A stretch of DNA of 58,318 bases, from positions 1 through 58,318 of the IMG/VR virus record IMGVR_UViG_3300021373_000362. One strand, 5' to 3'. Origin of the DNA: a virus. The first letter of the stretch is position 1; the number at the start of each line of letters is the position of its first letter. A program made the translations under genes and the position numbers. Below the pieces are notes generated by a model, which worked only from the letters and a program-made list of their open reading frames with translations, did not search any database and was not told where the DNA came from. Shown one piece after another: positions 35,599 to 45,177 of this stretch.

Positions 35599-37433
35599 TA
35601 TCGTCTGCCATCAGATCGCATATCTATACGAGGAGAACCTAACTGCCAAGTTACTCCCACCTCACTAGATTCTACCTTTATAGCTAGCTGTCGTCCACGT
35701 ACACGAGTAAATACCTGCCCTGTAAACTGTTCTATTGGCAATGTAGCTGTACGTGTGATTCCTGCGCTGTTAGAGCCTCCTACAGAAGCTGGGTCATTAT
35801 ACCCCGAACCTGAGTTTTGTAGGGGAAGTAGAGTCATAGTGGCGCTAGGAGAACCTACTTCAGAGCCATCAAATGTAATATCGGGTAGTATACGCCATAT
35901 AAATGCAAATTTATGCCCATCTTCTAGATCAAACTGTGCGGAGGACACGTACGCAGGTATAGCCGCCGTGGTAGCAGTTTCGTTGTCGTCAACGCCTTGC
36001 TCGTGGTTAACCAAGTTATTACTGTATGTAGCAGCTAGCGGGTAATTTCTTAGTCCTGAATCAAGCCACGCAGTACGATTCATAGTGCCGTAGTACCATA
36101 CTTCTTCTAGGTAATTGTACACTACATATCTGTCTGACACGGTAGAGTCTTTAGAGCAGTACCACCACCATATCTCGTGGTAAGACTCGTTAGTCCCTGC
36201 AAATATCTGCTCATATTGCTCGTCGTTAAAATCGTTAAACACGAACTTACGTAAGTTGCACTGTAGGGGCTTAGTGCGTCCGTCGTACATATAGAATTTG
36301 TCTTTACCCATCCAATAAGCTACACCGTTAGCGTAGGCTACCGCGTTCTGAGAGGCTATAGAAATGTTCTCACCGACTAACTGTGCAGTCCATACTGCGG
36401 GAGCGCCAACGTACTGTAATGAGTATAAGGCAGAATCCGTCCACACTAGCACTTCTTGGCGGGCTTGTTTAGCAGCCACAATCATAGTGCCATTAGATAG
36501 GACAAGGTCGCCCGCTTGGTTAGTTGCCGCAGGTGACCAGTTAGTAGCATCTTCTTGGTCTGACCAACGGATTAGCATGGGGTTGACAGTAGCAGAAAAA
36601 ATCTCGTTAGCGCCGAAACAGAACACAAACCTGTTAATGTCAGACACTAAGATGAGCTTCTGTGACGTCGGTACTTCTGTACCTGTAAGAGCTACTGCTC
36701 TAGTGGTTAGCCCGTTCGTAGCATCCCAGATGTATATAGAGCCATCACGAGGCCCAAAGATGAGGTCTTCTCCAAAGTTAGCTTGGCTCCACAGGCGTAT
36801 AGAGTCGGTAGACGTAGCGCCGACCCCCCATGTGCCAGAACCCCAGCTACTCGCGCCCCAACCTACTAAGGGTACAACAAATGCAGGGCCGACATTAATT
36901 TGATACGCAGCCGTTACTGTGCCGCCACCTGTAGCATTTGAACTAGCATTAGTGCCTGCATCAATCGTATATACGTTAGCAGTAGTTGTTTCAGTTAGTT
37001 GGTACTCGGCATTCAGAGTAAGTCCGCCTACAGCACTTGCGCCACTAAACGTAACAAAATCCCCATCTATGTACCCGCCGTTAGCGTCAGTAACCTCTAC
37101 GATAGGAGACCCATTAGTAGTCTCAAACGGGTTAGTCAAAGTTACAGTAGCCCGTAAGGGTGTGATGTCGTTGTATGCCCCGCCGTTTTCGATGTAGAAC
37201 TTTAGGTTAGTACCTACGCCAATAAGGTTCTGACTACCAAGAGTAACCCAGTTCCACAAAGATCGGCATACACCTAAGAACGTAGTAGCAGATATACGCT
37301 GCCACCCACCGATTTTCTCCGGCGTACCTTGACGAAACCGTATTTTGTCGCAGTCATACCAACCACCTTCGCTAGTATATCGCGTGTTCTCGCGGTTAAT
37401 TCCTGCTTTTAATTGTAGTTTTTTGAGGGGCAT
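35598..37433 (-). CDS. Podovirus tail protein, P22 gp10-like by context
   Basis: The protein is 611 aa and beta-rich, with MPLKKLQLKAGINRENTRYT at the N-terminus and WYDCDKIRFRQGTPEKIGGW next, a signature I associate with tail or packaged-DNA-stabilisation proteins of BPP-1-like and marine podoviruses. It may plug or extend the portal channel after packaging. Its stop is 2-3 bases from the start of the 301-aa gene. The family match is from memory. Confidence 0.7.
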   Translation of the reverse strand: MPLKKLQLKAGINRENTRYTSEGGWYDCDKIRFRQGTPEKIGGWQRISATTFLGVCRSLWNWVTLGSQNLIGVGTNLKFYIENGGAYNDITPLRATVTLTNPFETTNGSPIVEVTDANGGYIDGDFVTFSGASAVGGLTLNAEYQLTETTTANVYTIDAGTNASSNATGGGTVTAAYQINVGPAFVVPLVGWGASSWGSGTWGVGATSTDSIRLWSQANFGEDLIFGPRDGSIYIWDATNGLTTRAVALTGTEVPTSQKLILVSDINRFVFCFGANEIFSATVNPMLIRWSDQEDATNWSPAATNQAGDLVLSNGTMIVAAKQARQEVLVWTDSALYSLQYVGAPAVWTAQLVGENISIASQNAVAYANGVAYWMGKDKFYMYDGRTKPLQCNLRKFVFNDFNDEQYEQIFAGTNESYHEIWWWYCSKDSTVSDRYVVYNYLEEVWYYGTMNRTAWLDSGLRNYPLAATYSNNLVNHEQGVDDNETATTAAIPAYVSSAQFDLEDGHKFAFIWRILPDITFDGSEVGSPSATMTLLPLQNSGSGYNDPASVGGSNSAGITRTATLPIEQFTGQVFTRVRGRQLAIKVESSEVGVTWQLGSPRIDMRSDGRR

Positions 37434-37443
37434 ATATCACCTG

Positions 37444-37794
37444 TTAGTAACACCAGCACATAGGCTCGGTTTTACGTATATCAACATGTACAAAAGTTTT
37501 AGCTACGCCTACAGACATGCCCATAGCTGATGCATGTTTTACTATTGTTAGGCGTTGTGCGCCGCCAGACACTTTAATATCTGCGGCAATGCCCTGTGCA
37601 TGAGTCCCTACTTTTTTACCTGCCGCAACTTTAGCCGCTTCTATACTGTGATTGGGTGACCTGTACCCAGAAGTAACTATGAACGGAAACCCGCAAGCGT
37701 CGCGTAAATGATCTATAGCCTTTAGAAACTCAGGATTCATTTCGTTTTCGCCGGTTTCTTGGCAGTCAAAATCTTCTATACTAAAGTATTTCAT
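37444..37794 (-). CDS. M15 peptidase endolysin
   Basis: The product is 116 aa, matching Peptidase_M15_3 size. Zinc ligands are visible: GTHAQGIAAD gives His65 and Asp72, and FVHVD gives His103; SGYRSPNHS (42-50) is the usual substrate-loop segment. It should cut peptidoglycan peptide cross-links (L-Ala-D-Glu or D-Ala bonds). There is no signal peptide, so release depends on the holin encoded at 38225. The start at 37794 overlaps the next lysis gene by 4 bases. Confidence 0.92.
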   Translation of the reverse strand: MKYFSIEDFDCQETGENEMNPEFLKAIDHLRDACGFPFIVTSGYRSPNHSIEAAKVAAGKKVGTHAQGIAADIKVSGGAQRLTIVKHASAMGMSVGVAKTFVHVDIRKTEPMCWCY

Positions 37795-38225
37795 ATAACT
37801 CCAAAAATCTTAAAGCCTATATATAGGGCTACGGGTAGGATAACAAGTATACCTGTACCCCATAATAACACAGTAAAGAAGAGTGCTATGTTATCTGCTT
37901 TCTTTTTCTTTCGTATTCGCTCTTCTTTTTCTCTTTGGCGTTTACAGTCTGACTGGTACTGCAACCAATCGCTATACATGTCAGGGCGACCCGCATATAT
38001 CATATGCTCTCTAAGCCATTCTTCTTGTTCTCTGAGCTTCTCTAACTGCATGAAGCATTCTAACTCTGACTTATTTCCTGCCTTATTAGCTTTTTTTGCT
38101 ATAGTAGACTTGTTATCAAAGTACTGTGTTGCGGAACTCGCAACGTCATATATCTCCTTACCATTAGTAAGCGCAGTCTTAATAACCTGAAATGCCGCAT
38201 TAGCTGCCGCTACTTCGGCTAGCAT
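37791..38225 (-). CDS. Lysis-cassette protein with C-terminal membrane segment
   Basis: The protein is 144 aa: a charged helical region (residues about 35-110) and a C-terminal hydrophobic stretch ALFFTVLLWGTGILVILPVALYIGF. It lies exactly between endolysin and holin, so a spanin or lysis-accessory role is likely. Unlike classic i-spanins the membrane segment is at the C-terminus. I recall similar genes in uncultured marine phages without a known function. Confidence 0.65.
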   Translation of the reverse strand: MLAEVAAANAAFQVIKTALTNGKEIYDVASSATQYFDNKSTIAKKANKAGNKSELECFMQLEKLREQEEWLREHMIYAGRPDMYSDWLQYQSDCKRQREKEERIRKKKKADNIALFFTVLLWGTGILVILPVALYIGFKIFGVI

Positions 38226-38608
38226 TATCGTTCCCTTTGGACGCCTTTCGCCTTTTCATAGCTTCTCATTGCACCCATCCCTAGCATCCCCATTAGAACG
38301 GGTGTTAGCAGCGAAGGGTCAACCTCTGGAACATCAAGCCAAATCCCTAATATCTGAGAAATGATTACATTATACGCTAGACCGATTCCGGCTACCCAGC
38401 CGACAAAAGGTCTCCATCCAGCCACAAATAATGACTTGTGAGCTGCCTCAACCTTGTTTACCTCTAGCTGTGCCAATGCACTTTCATGCGCCTGTTTTTC
38501 TGCAAGAGTCGCAATTTCATGCGCCAAAGCATTCTTTGCATCCTTATCTTCTACGAATTTATCCAGTAGTCCTGTAACGGGGCCAATAAGGGATGCAACT
38601 ATACTCAT
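38225..38608 (-). CDS. Holin, three-membrane-segment family
   Basis: The product is 127 aa. A charged N-terminal helix (20-60) is followed by SLFVAGWRPFVGWVAGIGLAYN and two more hydrophobic segments, ending in a basic tail. This is the pattern of the GTA-type 3-TM holins (PF11351 as I recall). It opens the inner membrane for the M15 endolysin at 37444. Confidence 0.88.
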   Translation of the reverse strand: MSIVASLIGPVTGLLDKFVEDKDAKNALAHEIATLAEKQAHESALAQLEVNKVEAAHKSLFVAGWRPFVGWVAGIGLAYNVIISQILGIWLDVPEVDPSLLTPVLMGMLGMGAMRSYEKAKGVQRER

Positions 38609-38790
38609 TGTAAAAATCTCTCAAGTAATGGTGAAGCTAAAACTAACGGGTAAAGAATCCACAAACGCATGTCTAACTTATCAAATTTTTTGTTTCCCGC
38701 GTCGAGCTGTTTTTCGATATTTTTATACCGTATAAGGCATTCTTTTTCGTGAGCTTCTAAACGAGTTATAGCTTCTTTAACCGTTGCCAT
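38605..38790 (-). CDS. Small coiled-coil and membrane protein of the lysis region
   Basis: The product is 61 aa: a heptad-like N-terminal helix (residues 5-38), then a C-terminal membrane segment LWILYPLVLASPLLERFL. It overlaps the holin start by 4 bases. It may be a holin partner or a second spanin-like component. Confidence 0.6.
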   Translation of the reverse strand: MATVKEAITRLEAHEKECLIRYKNIEKQLDAGNKKFDKLDMRLWILYPLVLASPLLERFLQ

Positions 38791-38791
38791 T

Positions 38792-39013
38792 TTACTCTTC
38801 CTCTGCCTCTTTTACGTTCTCAAGGCTAGAGACTAACATGTCAACGAAAGCATTTTTGCCAACATTAAGCTGATCTAAATTAAACTGCGTAGAGCCTATC
38901 TTGCGATCTAGGTCGTTGCAGTGACTTACCATGACCTGCTGCTGCTCGGTCATGTCTTCTAAAATATATTCTTTATCGTTTATCGATACGGGAGTTGTTT
39001 TTTTCTCACCCAT
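38792..39013 (-). CDS. DUF6447-like small protein
   Basis: The product is 73 aa with VSINDKEYILEDMTEQQQ near the N-terminus followed by a coiled-coil helix. This pattern is common in marine phages (DUF6447 from memory). It is soluble. Its role is unknown; the location between fibre and lysis genes is typical. Confidence 0.7.
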   Translation of the reverse strand: MGEKKTTPVSINDKEYILEDMTEQQQVMVSHCNDLDRKIGSTQFNLDQLNVGKNAFVDMLVSSLENVKEAEEE

Positions 39014-39041
39014 TACAATGTCCTTTTAAAAAATTAAGAGT

Positions 39042-39359
39042 TTACCAAGGCACTCCAGTGGTAATCGCGGGAGCCTTGCTGTCTGCAATCTGTGAAGCAA
39101 TGCTTGCCTCAATAGCGTCAGCGTCTACGTCAGCCTTTACCCATCCAATGACCTGAGCCTCTGTGATGTCAGCGTAGGCTGTGTAGCCATCAGCATCTGC
39201 GTCAGGGGTAAAGCCGCAAGTGCCGTATGAGCTACCTGAGTGAGTTACAGCGTCATCGCCAGTGCCTACTACTTCGCTGTCTGATGCACGCCAATGAGCT
39301 ACTACAACACCGTCATCAGTGTTGCGTTCTAGGGTTGAGATTGTCCAAGTTACTGCCAT
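39042..39359 (-). CDS. Small structural protein downstream of the tail fibre
   Basis: The product is 105 aa, starting MAVTWTISTLERNTDDGVVVAHW, a form seen in small phage proteins near tail fibres. It is acidic and probably beta-rich in the first half and helical at the end. Its gene directly follows the S74 fibre gene. Confidence 0.65.
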   Translation of the reverse strand: MAVTWTISTLERNTDDGVVVAHWRASDSEVVGTGDDAVTHSGSSYGTCGFTPDADADGYTAYADITEAQVIGWVKADVDADAIEASIASQIADSKAPAITTGVPW

Positions 39360-39363
39360 TGTT

Positions 39364-42300
39364 TTATTCCTCTAGTGCCGCTATGCGGGCTGTTAGTGAT
39401 TCAATTAGGGTTTGTTGCTCTTGGATGGCTTTAAGCAAAATTAAAGGAATAACACCATACTTAATACCTTTGTAAGTAGAGCCTTCTACTTTTACATCTC
39501 CGACAGTTTTACCTGTTGGAATTTCATCTTCTTCAGTGAAAAGCACCTCATCACCAACTGAGTTTTTATCTTCTGTCACTAAAGAAGGAAAGATATCTTC
39601 TACTTCTTGAGCAATTAAACCTAACTCAGTTTCGCTGTCGGGGTCATTTTTCCATTTATATTTTACAACTCTTAATTGTTTTATATCGTCAAGATATCCA
39701 TCTCTTGTAGTTTCAATGTCTCGTTTAAGATTTATGTCAGATGACCAAGTAGATGTCCCATTACCAAGTAACTTCCATGAGTTTACGTTTTGAGTTGTAC
39801 CTTGATAATGAACGCAGTTTGCGTTATTAGAGGTAGAAGTTAGTGAAGACATAAAATTAATTATGCCGCTTCCGTTACCTGATGCACTAGTAGCTTGTAT
39901 CAGAGTCCCTGCATCCCCTCTCTGTGCGGCTATAGTTCTTATATTAGCCGCGCCTGACAGGTAGAGGTCTTTGAAGCGAGCGTTAGAAGCACCCAAGTCA
40001 GTAGTGTTGTCGCTCAGGCCACCGTCACTGTTTTTAACAGGCAGTACAGCCTTAGATGATGCGGCAAATCTTAATGATGCGTGGTTGTCATCAAGGCCAC
40101 CAATGTGTATGTCGTTTGATACTGTGCCAATAGACCCTACGGTTGTGCCGTCTTTCTGGTAAATCGCAATATCACCATCGTTACTTTTGCGATTAAGTAT
40201 CTGCACAGTTGATGCGTTTACTGTGTGGACTGCCCGACCATAATCAAGTAACTCATGCCCCGCTGTAGAAACGCTAGAAGCAGTCTTACCCACCAACAGG
40301 TTGCCGCTCGAATCCAACCTAGCCCTCTCCGTAATTCCACCAGAGGAAGGCGCAGTGTAAAACGCAAGATGAGCATCAGAGGTATTTGAAGCCCTAATGC
40401 TCTGTATTCTTGATACAGATGTTGTGCCGTCATAAAAGTTTACGAGACCGTGAATCTGGCCGTTGGACGAAGTGCCGTAGTTACCTAGCTGTAGTGTTGA
40501 GTAATCAGTGCTTCCTGCGCCTTTAAGTGCAAGCGTTGTCCTGCCGCTACCAAAGTCCTGCATAACGGCAGTACCACCTACGATTGCGTTGCCTGACAGG
40601 TAGAGGTTTTTGAAGCGTGTACCAGAAGCACCTAAGTCTATAGCGGCATCACGACCGCCATTTGTTGAGGTGTTATGCGGTAGGATATTATCATTAGCAT
40701 TGTTAAATTCTAAACCTGTATCTGCGGAGCCAATAGATAGTTGACTAGCCCTAGTACCAATAGACCCTACGGTTGAGCCATCCTTACGAAACTCAAGGAT
40801 AGAACCATCATTATCTTCTTTATTAAAGTAAACAACTGCGTTTGCTGATGAACGAGTAAAAAAGGATTTACCATCTGCAAACAGCTCAACACCTGCTGTT
40901 GTAAGGCTAGAAGAACTCTTACCCACCAACAGGTTGCCAGAGGAGTCGATGCGCATGCGTTCTGTAAATGAAGAACCTGTTGTAAATACAAGGCCGTCAG
41001 AAGTCGCTACATTAATTGCACCTCTGACTGCTGATGCGTCTTTTAACTGCAAATAAGCCCCACCAGACTTTGTGAAGATAGCATTACCGCCACCGTCAAT
41101 ACGCATATGCTCTGTAGTGCCTACTTGAAACGCATGATACCCAGAGTTTGCGCTATTGTAGTACACGCCCCCTGCCGCACCAGAACCAGAGATAACTCCT
41201 AAGTCCAGTGTTTGGTTTGTGTTATTAGTGAAACGACCAACAATGCCTGATGAAGCGTTAGTAACCGTAAACTTTTCTAAACTGCTAGTTATCCCTATGC
41301 CCACGTTTCCAGAGGAGTCGATGCGCATGCGTTCTGAGTTATTTACAGTGAAACGCATACTGTCGTCAGTGTGGTTATAATCTAAAATGCCAATGTTACT
41401 GTCGTCAGGGTCGGCAAACATGATGCGGCTGTTTTCCGTGTTTTGAGCAGTAAGTGCTAAAACGGCTTGCCCATTCGTACCGTCATCATATATTTCTAGT
41501 TGTCTGCTTGGCGATGTAGTGCCTATGCCCACGCGATTGTTTGTTGAGTTAACGTAAAGGGTGTTGGTGTCTACAGTTAAGCCAGTGGCGGTCAGCGTAG
41601 TAAACGCGCCTGTGGATGCAGAGGATGCGCCAATGGCTGTGCCGTCAATAGAACCTGCGTTGATGTCTGCCGTGGGGATTGTCACCGTACCAGTAAACGT
41701 AGGTGAAGCTATAGGTGATTTAGCATCTAGTTGTGTTTGAACATTGCTTGTAACGCCATCGACATAGTTAAGTTCAGCAGTAGTAGCTGTAACACCGTCT
41801 AATATATTTAATTCAGCGGCTGTGCTTGTAACTGTTGTACCGTTAATTGAAAGTGCATCAGTTTCTAAAGTACCATCTACGTCAACATCGCCGCTGATGT
41901 CTAAACTAGCCGCAATGATCTCCCCGCTTGCGTTGATAGCGCCGTTAATATCAATAGTGGTCGCAGCAATCTGAATCTCAGTATCTGCAACAAGGTCAAG
42001 CTGTCCGTCTGCGCTAGAGTTTATGTAGATTGCTGAGTCGCGGAACTGGACTTTTTGTGCGGAAGTTACTTCTATGTTAGTTGAACCAGTAGTATTACCC
42101 TGAGCTAAAACCTCAGCAAGCGTGTCGAAAGAGCCTACTTGAGCATCTACATACGCCTTAATAGACTGCTGTGTAGCTAGAGATGTGGCGCTATTTGACG
42201 CCATGTTGTCTTCGTCAAGTACCGCTGTAACAGTAGTGCTAGTACCTAACTGTAAAGAAGTAGTGCTAGTTACCGCTTCGACTACATTAGTTCCGTCACA

Positions 42301-42675
42301 GAACAAAAACATAGTGCGTCCATTAGGGACAAGGATTCCGGTACCACTAGCGGTTTTTAATGTTACGTTTTGCCCTGCGGCGTTTTTAGCTATGTATATC
42401 TTAGATAAGGCTGGGCATACAACTGTACCCGCACCAGACAACTGAGTCCCTGTGTCTGTAAACTCTAGCATTGCACACCTAGATTCGGAGGTAGTGCCAT
42501 TTGCTGTAGTTAGTGTATGAGAGTTACTAGACCACGAGTTAATTACCGCACGGCCTGCTATAGCCTGCTCTACCATAGAGGTTATATTGTCATTTACTAC
42601 ATCCCCCCAAGTACCGCTGAGTTCGCCTTGAACTGGGAGAGCAAGTTTTAGTATCGAAGTATATTGCGTTGTCAT
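39364..42675 (-). CDS. Tail fibre with C-terminal S74 intramolecular chaperone
   Basis: The protein is 1103 aa. The N-terminal ~130 residues are a conserved attachment domain of marine phage fibres. A long repetitive region follows with units like ERMRIDSSGNLLVGK that form triple-beta structure. The C-terminal ~110 residues carry the peptidase S74 domain: SSDINLKRDI supplies the cleavage Ser-Lys pair, followed by YKWKNDPDSETELGLIAQEVE. The chaperone trimerises the fibre and then cuts itself off. The repeats also exist as exact DNA duplicates, so domain shuffling is likely. Confidence 0.9.
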   Translation of the reverse strand: MTTQYTSILKLALPVQGELSGTWGDVVNDNITSMVEQAIAGRAVINSWSSNSHTLTTANGTTSESRCAMLEFTDTGTQLSGAGTVVCPALSKIYIAKNAAGQNVTLKTASGTGILVPNGRTMFLFCDGTNVVEAVTSTTSLQLGTSTTVTAVLDEDNMASNSATSLATQQSIKAYVDAQVGSFDTLAEVLAQGNTTGSTNIEVTSAQKVQFRDSAIYINSSADGQLDLVADTEIQIAATTIDINGAINASGEIIAASLDISGDVDVDGTLETDALSINGTTVTSTAAELNILDGVTATTAELNYVDGVTSNVQTQLDAKSPIASPTFTGTVTIPTADINAGSIDGTAIGASSASTGAFTTLTATGLTVDTNTLYVNSTNNRVGIGTTSPSRQLEIYDDGTNGQAVLALTAQNTENSRIMFADPDDSNIGILDYNHTDDSMRFTVNNSERMRIDSSGNVGIGITSSLEKFTVTNASSGIVGRFTNNTNQTLDLGVISGSGAAGGVYYNSANSGYHAFQVGTTEHMRIDGGGNAIFTKSGGAYLQLKDASAVRGAINVATSDGLVFTTGSSFTERMRIDSSGNLLVGKSSSSLTTAGVELFADGKSFFTRSSANAVVYFNKEDNDGSILEFRKDGSTVGSIGTRASQLSIGSADTGLEFNNANDNILPHNTSTNGGRDAAIDLGASGTRFKNLYLSGNAIVGGTAVMQDFGSGRTTLALKGAGSTDYSTLQLGNYGTSSNGQIHGLVNFYDGTTSVSRIQSIRASNTSDAHLAFYTAPSSGGITERARLDSSGNLLVGKTASSVSTAGHELLDYGRAVHTVNASTVQILNRKSNDGDIAIYQKDGTTVGSIGTVSNDIHIGGLDDNHASLRFAASSKAVLPVKNSDGGLSDNTTDLGASNARFKDLYLSGAANIRTIAAQRGDAGTLIQATSASGNGSGIINFMSSLTSTSNNANCVHYQGTTQNVNSWKLLGNGTSTWSSDINLKRDIETTRDGYLDDIKQLRVVKYKWKNDPDSETELGLIAQEVEDIFPSLVTEDKNSVGDEVLFTEEDEIPTGKTVGDVKVEGSTYKGIKYGVIPLILLKAIQEQQTLIESLTARIAALEE
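40937..41336 (-). repeat. Duplicated DNA segment inside the fibre gene
   Basis: A 28-bp exact sequence beginning CCAGAGGAGTCGATGCGCAT occurs at 40937-40964 and 41309-41336 (+ strand reading). It encodes the recurrent ERMRIDSSG unit. A diverged related unit lies near 40302. Confidence 0.85.
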
Positions 42676-42685
42676 TTATCTGGCC

Positions 42686-43528
42686 TCATGCGGCTATATT
42701 GTCCCAATTCGGGGCTTGTGTGTTTGTTACGTCGCTCCATGTAGGAGTCTGACTATCGTTTATAGCTTGCCAATTCGGGGCTTGTGTGTTTGTTACGTCG
42801 CTCCATGTAGGAGTCTGACTATCGTTTATGGCTTGCCAATTCGGGGTTTGGTTGTCATCAACCTCTCCCCATACATTTACTATCCCTGCATATCCTATCG
42901 CAGATACCCCAATTATGGAAATATCTGCTTTTGCATTTGTTGTAACTGTACCTAATTCAATGTTAGCTTCTACCCCCGTGGGGTGTACAGTTATGCCAAA
43001 TACTACATTAACTGCGCCTATAGCTCCATCGGCTTCTACACCTACTACCGGAATATTTGCTTTCGCGTCTGTTGTAACTGTACCAACGGATATCTCCGCT
43101 GCTATGCCTGTTACTGGGGCGTTCGCTTCTGCATCTGTTGTAACTGTACCAACGGGTATTTCCGCTGCTACTCCGGCCACTATTAGGTTTGCTACACCCG
43201 TTGCAGTTAATGTACCTACAGCTCCATCGGCCTCTACACCTGTTGCTGTTACACCGGCTTCAGCATCTACACTAACTGCCCCAACTGCGGCGGCCCCAGC
43301 AACGCTGGTAACCATTACATCTGACTCAGCGTCAATAGTAGCTGTGCCAATACCTCCAGCAGCGGCTATCCCAGTTACAGGAGTATTTGCTTCAGCGTCA
43401 ACCGTTTCAACGCCAATAACTCCTTCTGCGGCAATTCCGTCAACCGATACTATAGTTAGGTCGGTGCCCCAAGCCGTTTGGCCCCACGCACCGTTGCCCC
43501 AACCTACGTATTCAACAGAAGACGGCAT
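42686..43528 (-). CDS. Repetitive structural protein
   Basis: The protein is 280 aa. Residues about 20-215 are 22-25-residue repeats of the form GTVTTDAEANAPVTGIAAE, probably a beta-helix or fibre shaft. The C-terminus has two and a half copies of NWQAINDSQTPTWSDVTNT encoded by a 66-bp DNA repeat. It lies directly upstream of the fibre gene and may connect the fibre to the particle. Confidence 0.65.
   Translation of the reverse strand: MPSSVEYVGWGNGAWGQTAWGTDLTIVSVDGIAAEGVIGVETVDAEANTPVTGIAAAGGIGTATIDAESDVMVTSVAGAAAVGAVSVDAEAGVTATGVEADGAVGTLTATGVANLIVAGVAAEIPVGTVTTDAEANAPVTGIAAEISVGTVTTDAKANIPVVGVEADGAIGAVNVVFGITVHPTGVEANIELGTVTTNAKADISIIGVSAIGYAGIVNVWGEVDDNQTPNWQAINDSQTPTWSDVTNTQAPNWQAINDSQTPTWSDVTNTQAPNWDNIAA
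42704..42853 (-). repeat. 66-bp tandem repeat
   Basis: Copies begin at 42704 and 42770, with a partial third from 42836. The unit begins CCAATTCGGGGCTTGTGTG on the + strand. The first two differ by about one base at the end. It encodes 22 residues at the C-terminus of the 280-aa protein. Confidence 0.92.
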
Positions 43529-43537
43529 CTAACTACC

Positions 43538-43975
43538 TTATGGAGTAGCGATACGTACGATGGCGTTTGTAGCGTCTGCTGCGGGGAACTGTACAGTAAA
43601 GTCACCGGCTGTAGAGGTTTTATCTCCGCCAAAGTCTAATACCGCAACCGCTGGATTGCTGCCACCTGACTTGTATATGAGAGCGCCACGAGCGGTTATA
43701 GTAGCGTCAGTCCACGTAGTATCTGCAAAATCTAAAAATGCCGTAGTCCCAGATGACGCAGGAGCAGCGGAAATAGTAAGTGTATTTCCTCCCGCAGTAT
43801 AGTTTGTACCCGACACTTCGTTATTAGTAGAGTACGCAGTAGTAGCGGCACTTAAAGTAGCACTAGACGTGTACAGCGCGATTTTAAAAGTTTGTGATGT
43901 GTCACTACTAAAATCCATCTCTCCATCTAACAGAGCGACTTTAAAAGAAGTACACATTGCTTGTGTTATTGCCAT
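43538..43975 (-). CDS. Small virion structural protein
   Basis: The product is 145 aa, rich in Ala, Thr and Ser, all-beta in appearance. The N-terminus AITQAMCTSFKVALLDGEMDF is a form I recall from marine phage structural genes. It lies between the repetitive protein and the adaptor. A head-tail or tail decoration role is likely. Confidence 0.65.
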   Translation of the reverse strand: MAITQAMCTSFKVALLDGEMDFSSDTSQTFKIALYTSSATLSAATTAYSTNNEVSGTNYTAGGNTLTISAAPASSGTTAFLDFADTTWTDATITARGALIYKSGGSNPAVAVLDFGGDKTSTAGDFTVQFPAADATNAIVRIATP

Positions 43976-43986
43976 TTTTTAGTTCC

Positions 43987-44616
43987 TTAACTAACTGATG
44001 TTCTGAATTGCCCAGAACGATATGTATCTTCACGTAACTTACCGTCACCAAGATTCTTTAACTGTTGCATAGCTAGCAAGTACATATTAGTGTAATTAGC
44101 TATGATGTCTTCCTCGCCTTTCATAAACCTTATTGCCTCTACCAACGCGCCGTTTAATAGCGCAGAGTCAAACTCTTCTCCCAACCACGTAGTACCCGCT
44201 GTAACTATAGACTGAGGGTAGTACCCGTAATGAAGTTCCACAGCGTACGCCGCACTAGGCACTGGGCCTACTATAAAAGAGTCATCGTCAAAATATGCGT
44301 AGTGCTTGGGTAATCCCGTACTTGTAGTATTGGGGTATGCTTCACGCATAAAATTAACGTCTTTATTAAGCAAAAAGGTGTAATTACCACTGCCGTCTAC
44401 TACAGCCAAAGAATAAGACCAAAGGAAGTCAGTGGGAGTGCTTAGGTATTGATTACCGCTAGTTAGTGTACCAGTGACATTTTTACGCAATGCGGGTATC
44501 TGAACTGAGTTATATATTTTCTGCTCTGCCTGTTGCGTAAACATAGCGAGTTGATCATCTGTAAATGAGTTTTCACAAATGTCTTGTATATTAGCTTTCA
44601 GTTCGGTGTAATTCAT
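43987..44616 (-). CDS. Connector/adaptor protein of the head-tail joint
   Basis: The protein is 209 aa, helical at both ends with a beta middle. MNYTELKANIQDICENSFTD and a C-terminal LLNGALVEAIRFMKGEED segment are typical of phage adaptor (tail tubular A or gp4-like) proteins. Such proteins bind below the portal and close the channel. The call rests on pattern and position. Confidence 0.7.
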   Translation of the reverse strand: MNYTELKANIQDICENSFTDDQLAMFTQQAEQKIYNSVQIPALRKNVTGTLTSGNQYLSTPTDFLWSYSLAVVDGSGNYTFLLNKDVNFMREAYPNTTSTGLPKHYAYFDDDSFIVGPVPSAAYAVELHYGYYPQSIVTAGTTWLGEEFDSALLNGALVEAIRFMKGEEDIIANYTNMYLLAMQQLKNLGDGKLREDTYRSGQFRTSVS

Positions 44617-44619
44617 ATT

Positions 44620-44799
44620 TTACGCCATTGGGCCGCGTGCGTACAAACCTTTAGTCGCGCAGCCTGTGCCACGAACCTTAACCTTACCACCTTCTTTATA
44701 AGCGTTGGTCATCTTCTTACCCGTCTTTTTAGCTTCTTTCTTAGCGGCTGCTTTGCCTGCATCTGTGTATGCAAACTCTTTGTTTCCTACTTTTGGCAT
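44620..44799 (-). CDS. Small Lys/Gly-rich protein with the YKEGGKV motif
   Basis: The product is 59 aa, very basic: MPKVGNKEFAYTDAGKAAAK at the start and AYKEGGKVKVRGTGC in the second half. The ATG at 44799 follows AGGAGC on the - strand. It is one of five small basic genes in the 44620-46922 interval. Confidence 0.7.
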   Translation of the reverse strand: MPKVGNKEFAYTDAGKAAAKKEAKKTGKKMTNAYKEGGKVKVRGTGCATKGLYARGPMA

Positions 44800-44809
44800 T
44801 TTAATGCTC

Positions 44810-45175
44810 CTATGAGGTAGTTACAGTAACTTGCCCTATACTACCATTTATTAACAATGCATTGGGAGTTAATCCAAAAGGATCAGTCCCACCACCTACG
44901 GGGTTCCACCCCCACTGTATATCTCTACTACTAGTGCTTCCTGAGTACCCTAGACTTTGATCTGGTCTGGGATCACGTAACGCTTGTGGGTCATGTACAG
45001 GAAACTCTCCTAACATATTCTGGGGCTGGTCTGGATTCCAACATTCAGGGCACGCCTTTAAGTTAGTATCTCTACCCTTTACTACTAGATTTTTTAGTTC
45101 TTTTAGCTTGTACTGAAACCCGCATACATCGCATAGAGCGATGGCTTTATTAGCGGAAGCAAACTGCGTACCCAT
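44810..45175 (-). CDS. Zinc-ribbon structural protein
   Basis: The product is 121 aa. CDVCG (15-19) and CPEC (42-45) make a four-cysteine zinc ribbon; the C-terminal half is Gly/Ser/Pro-rich. It sits between two connector-type genes. A role at the portal-tail joint is plausible. Confidence 0.72.
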   Translation of the reverse strand: MGTQFASANKAIALCDVCGFQYKLKELKNLVVKGRDTNLKACPECWNPDQPQNMLGEFPVHDPQALRDPRPDQSLGYSGSTSSRDIQWGWNPVGGGTDPFGLTPNALLINGSIGQVTVTTS

Positions 45176-45177
45176 AT

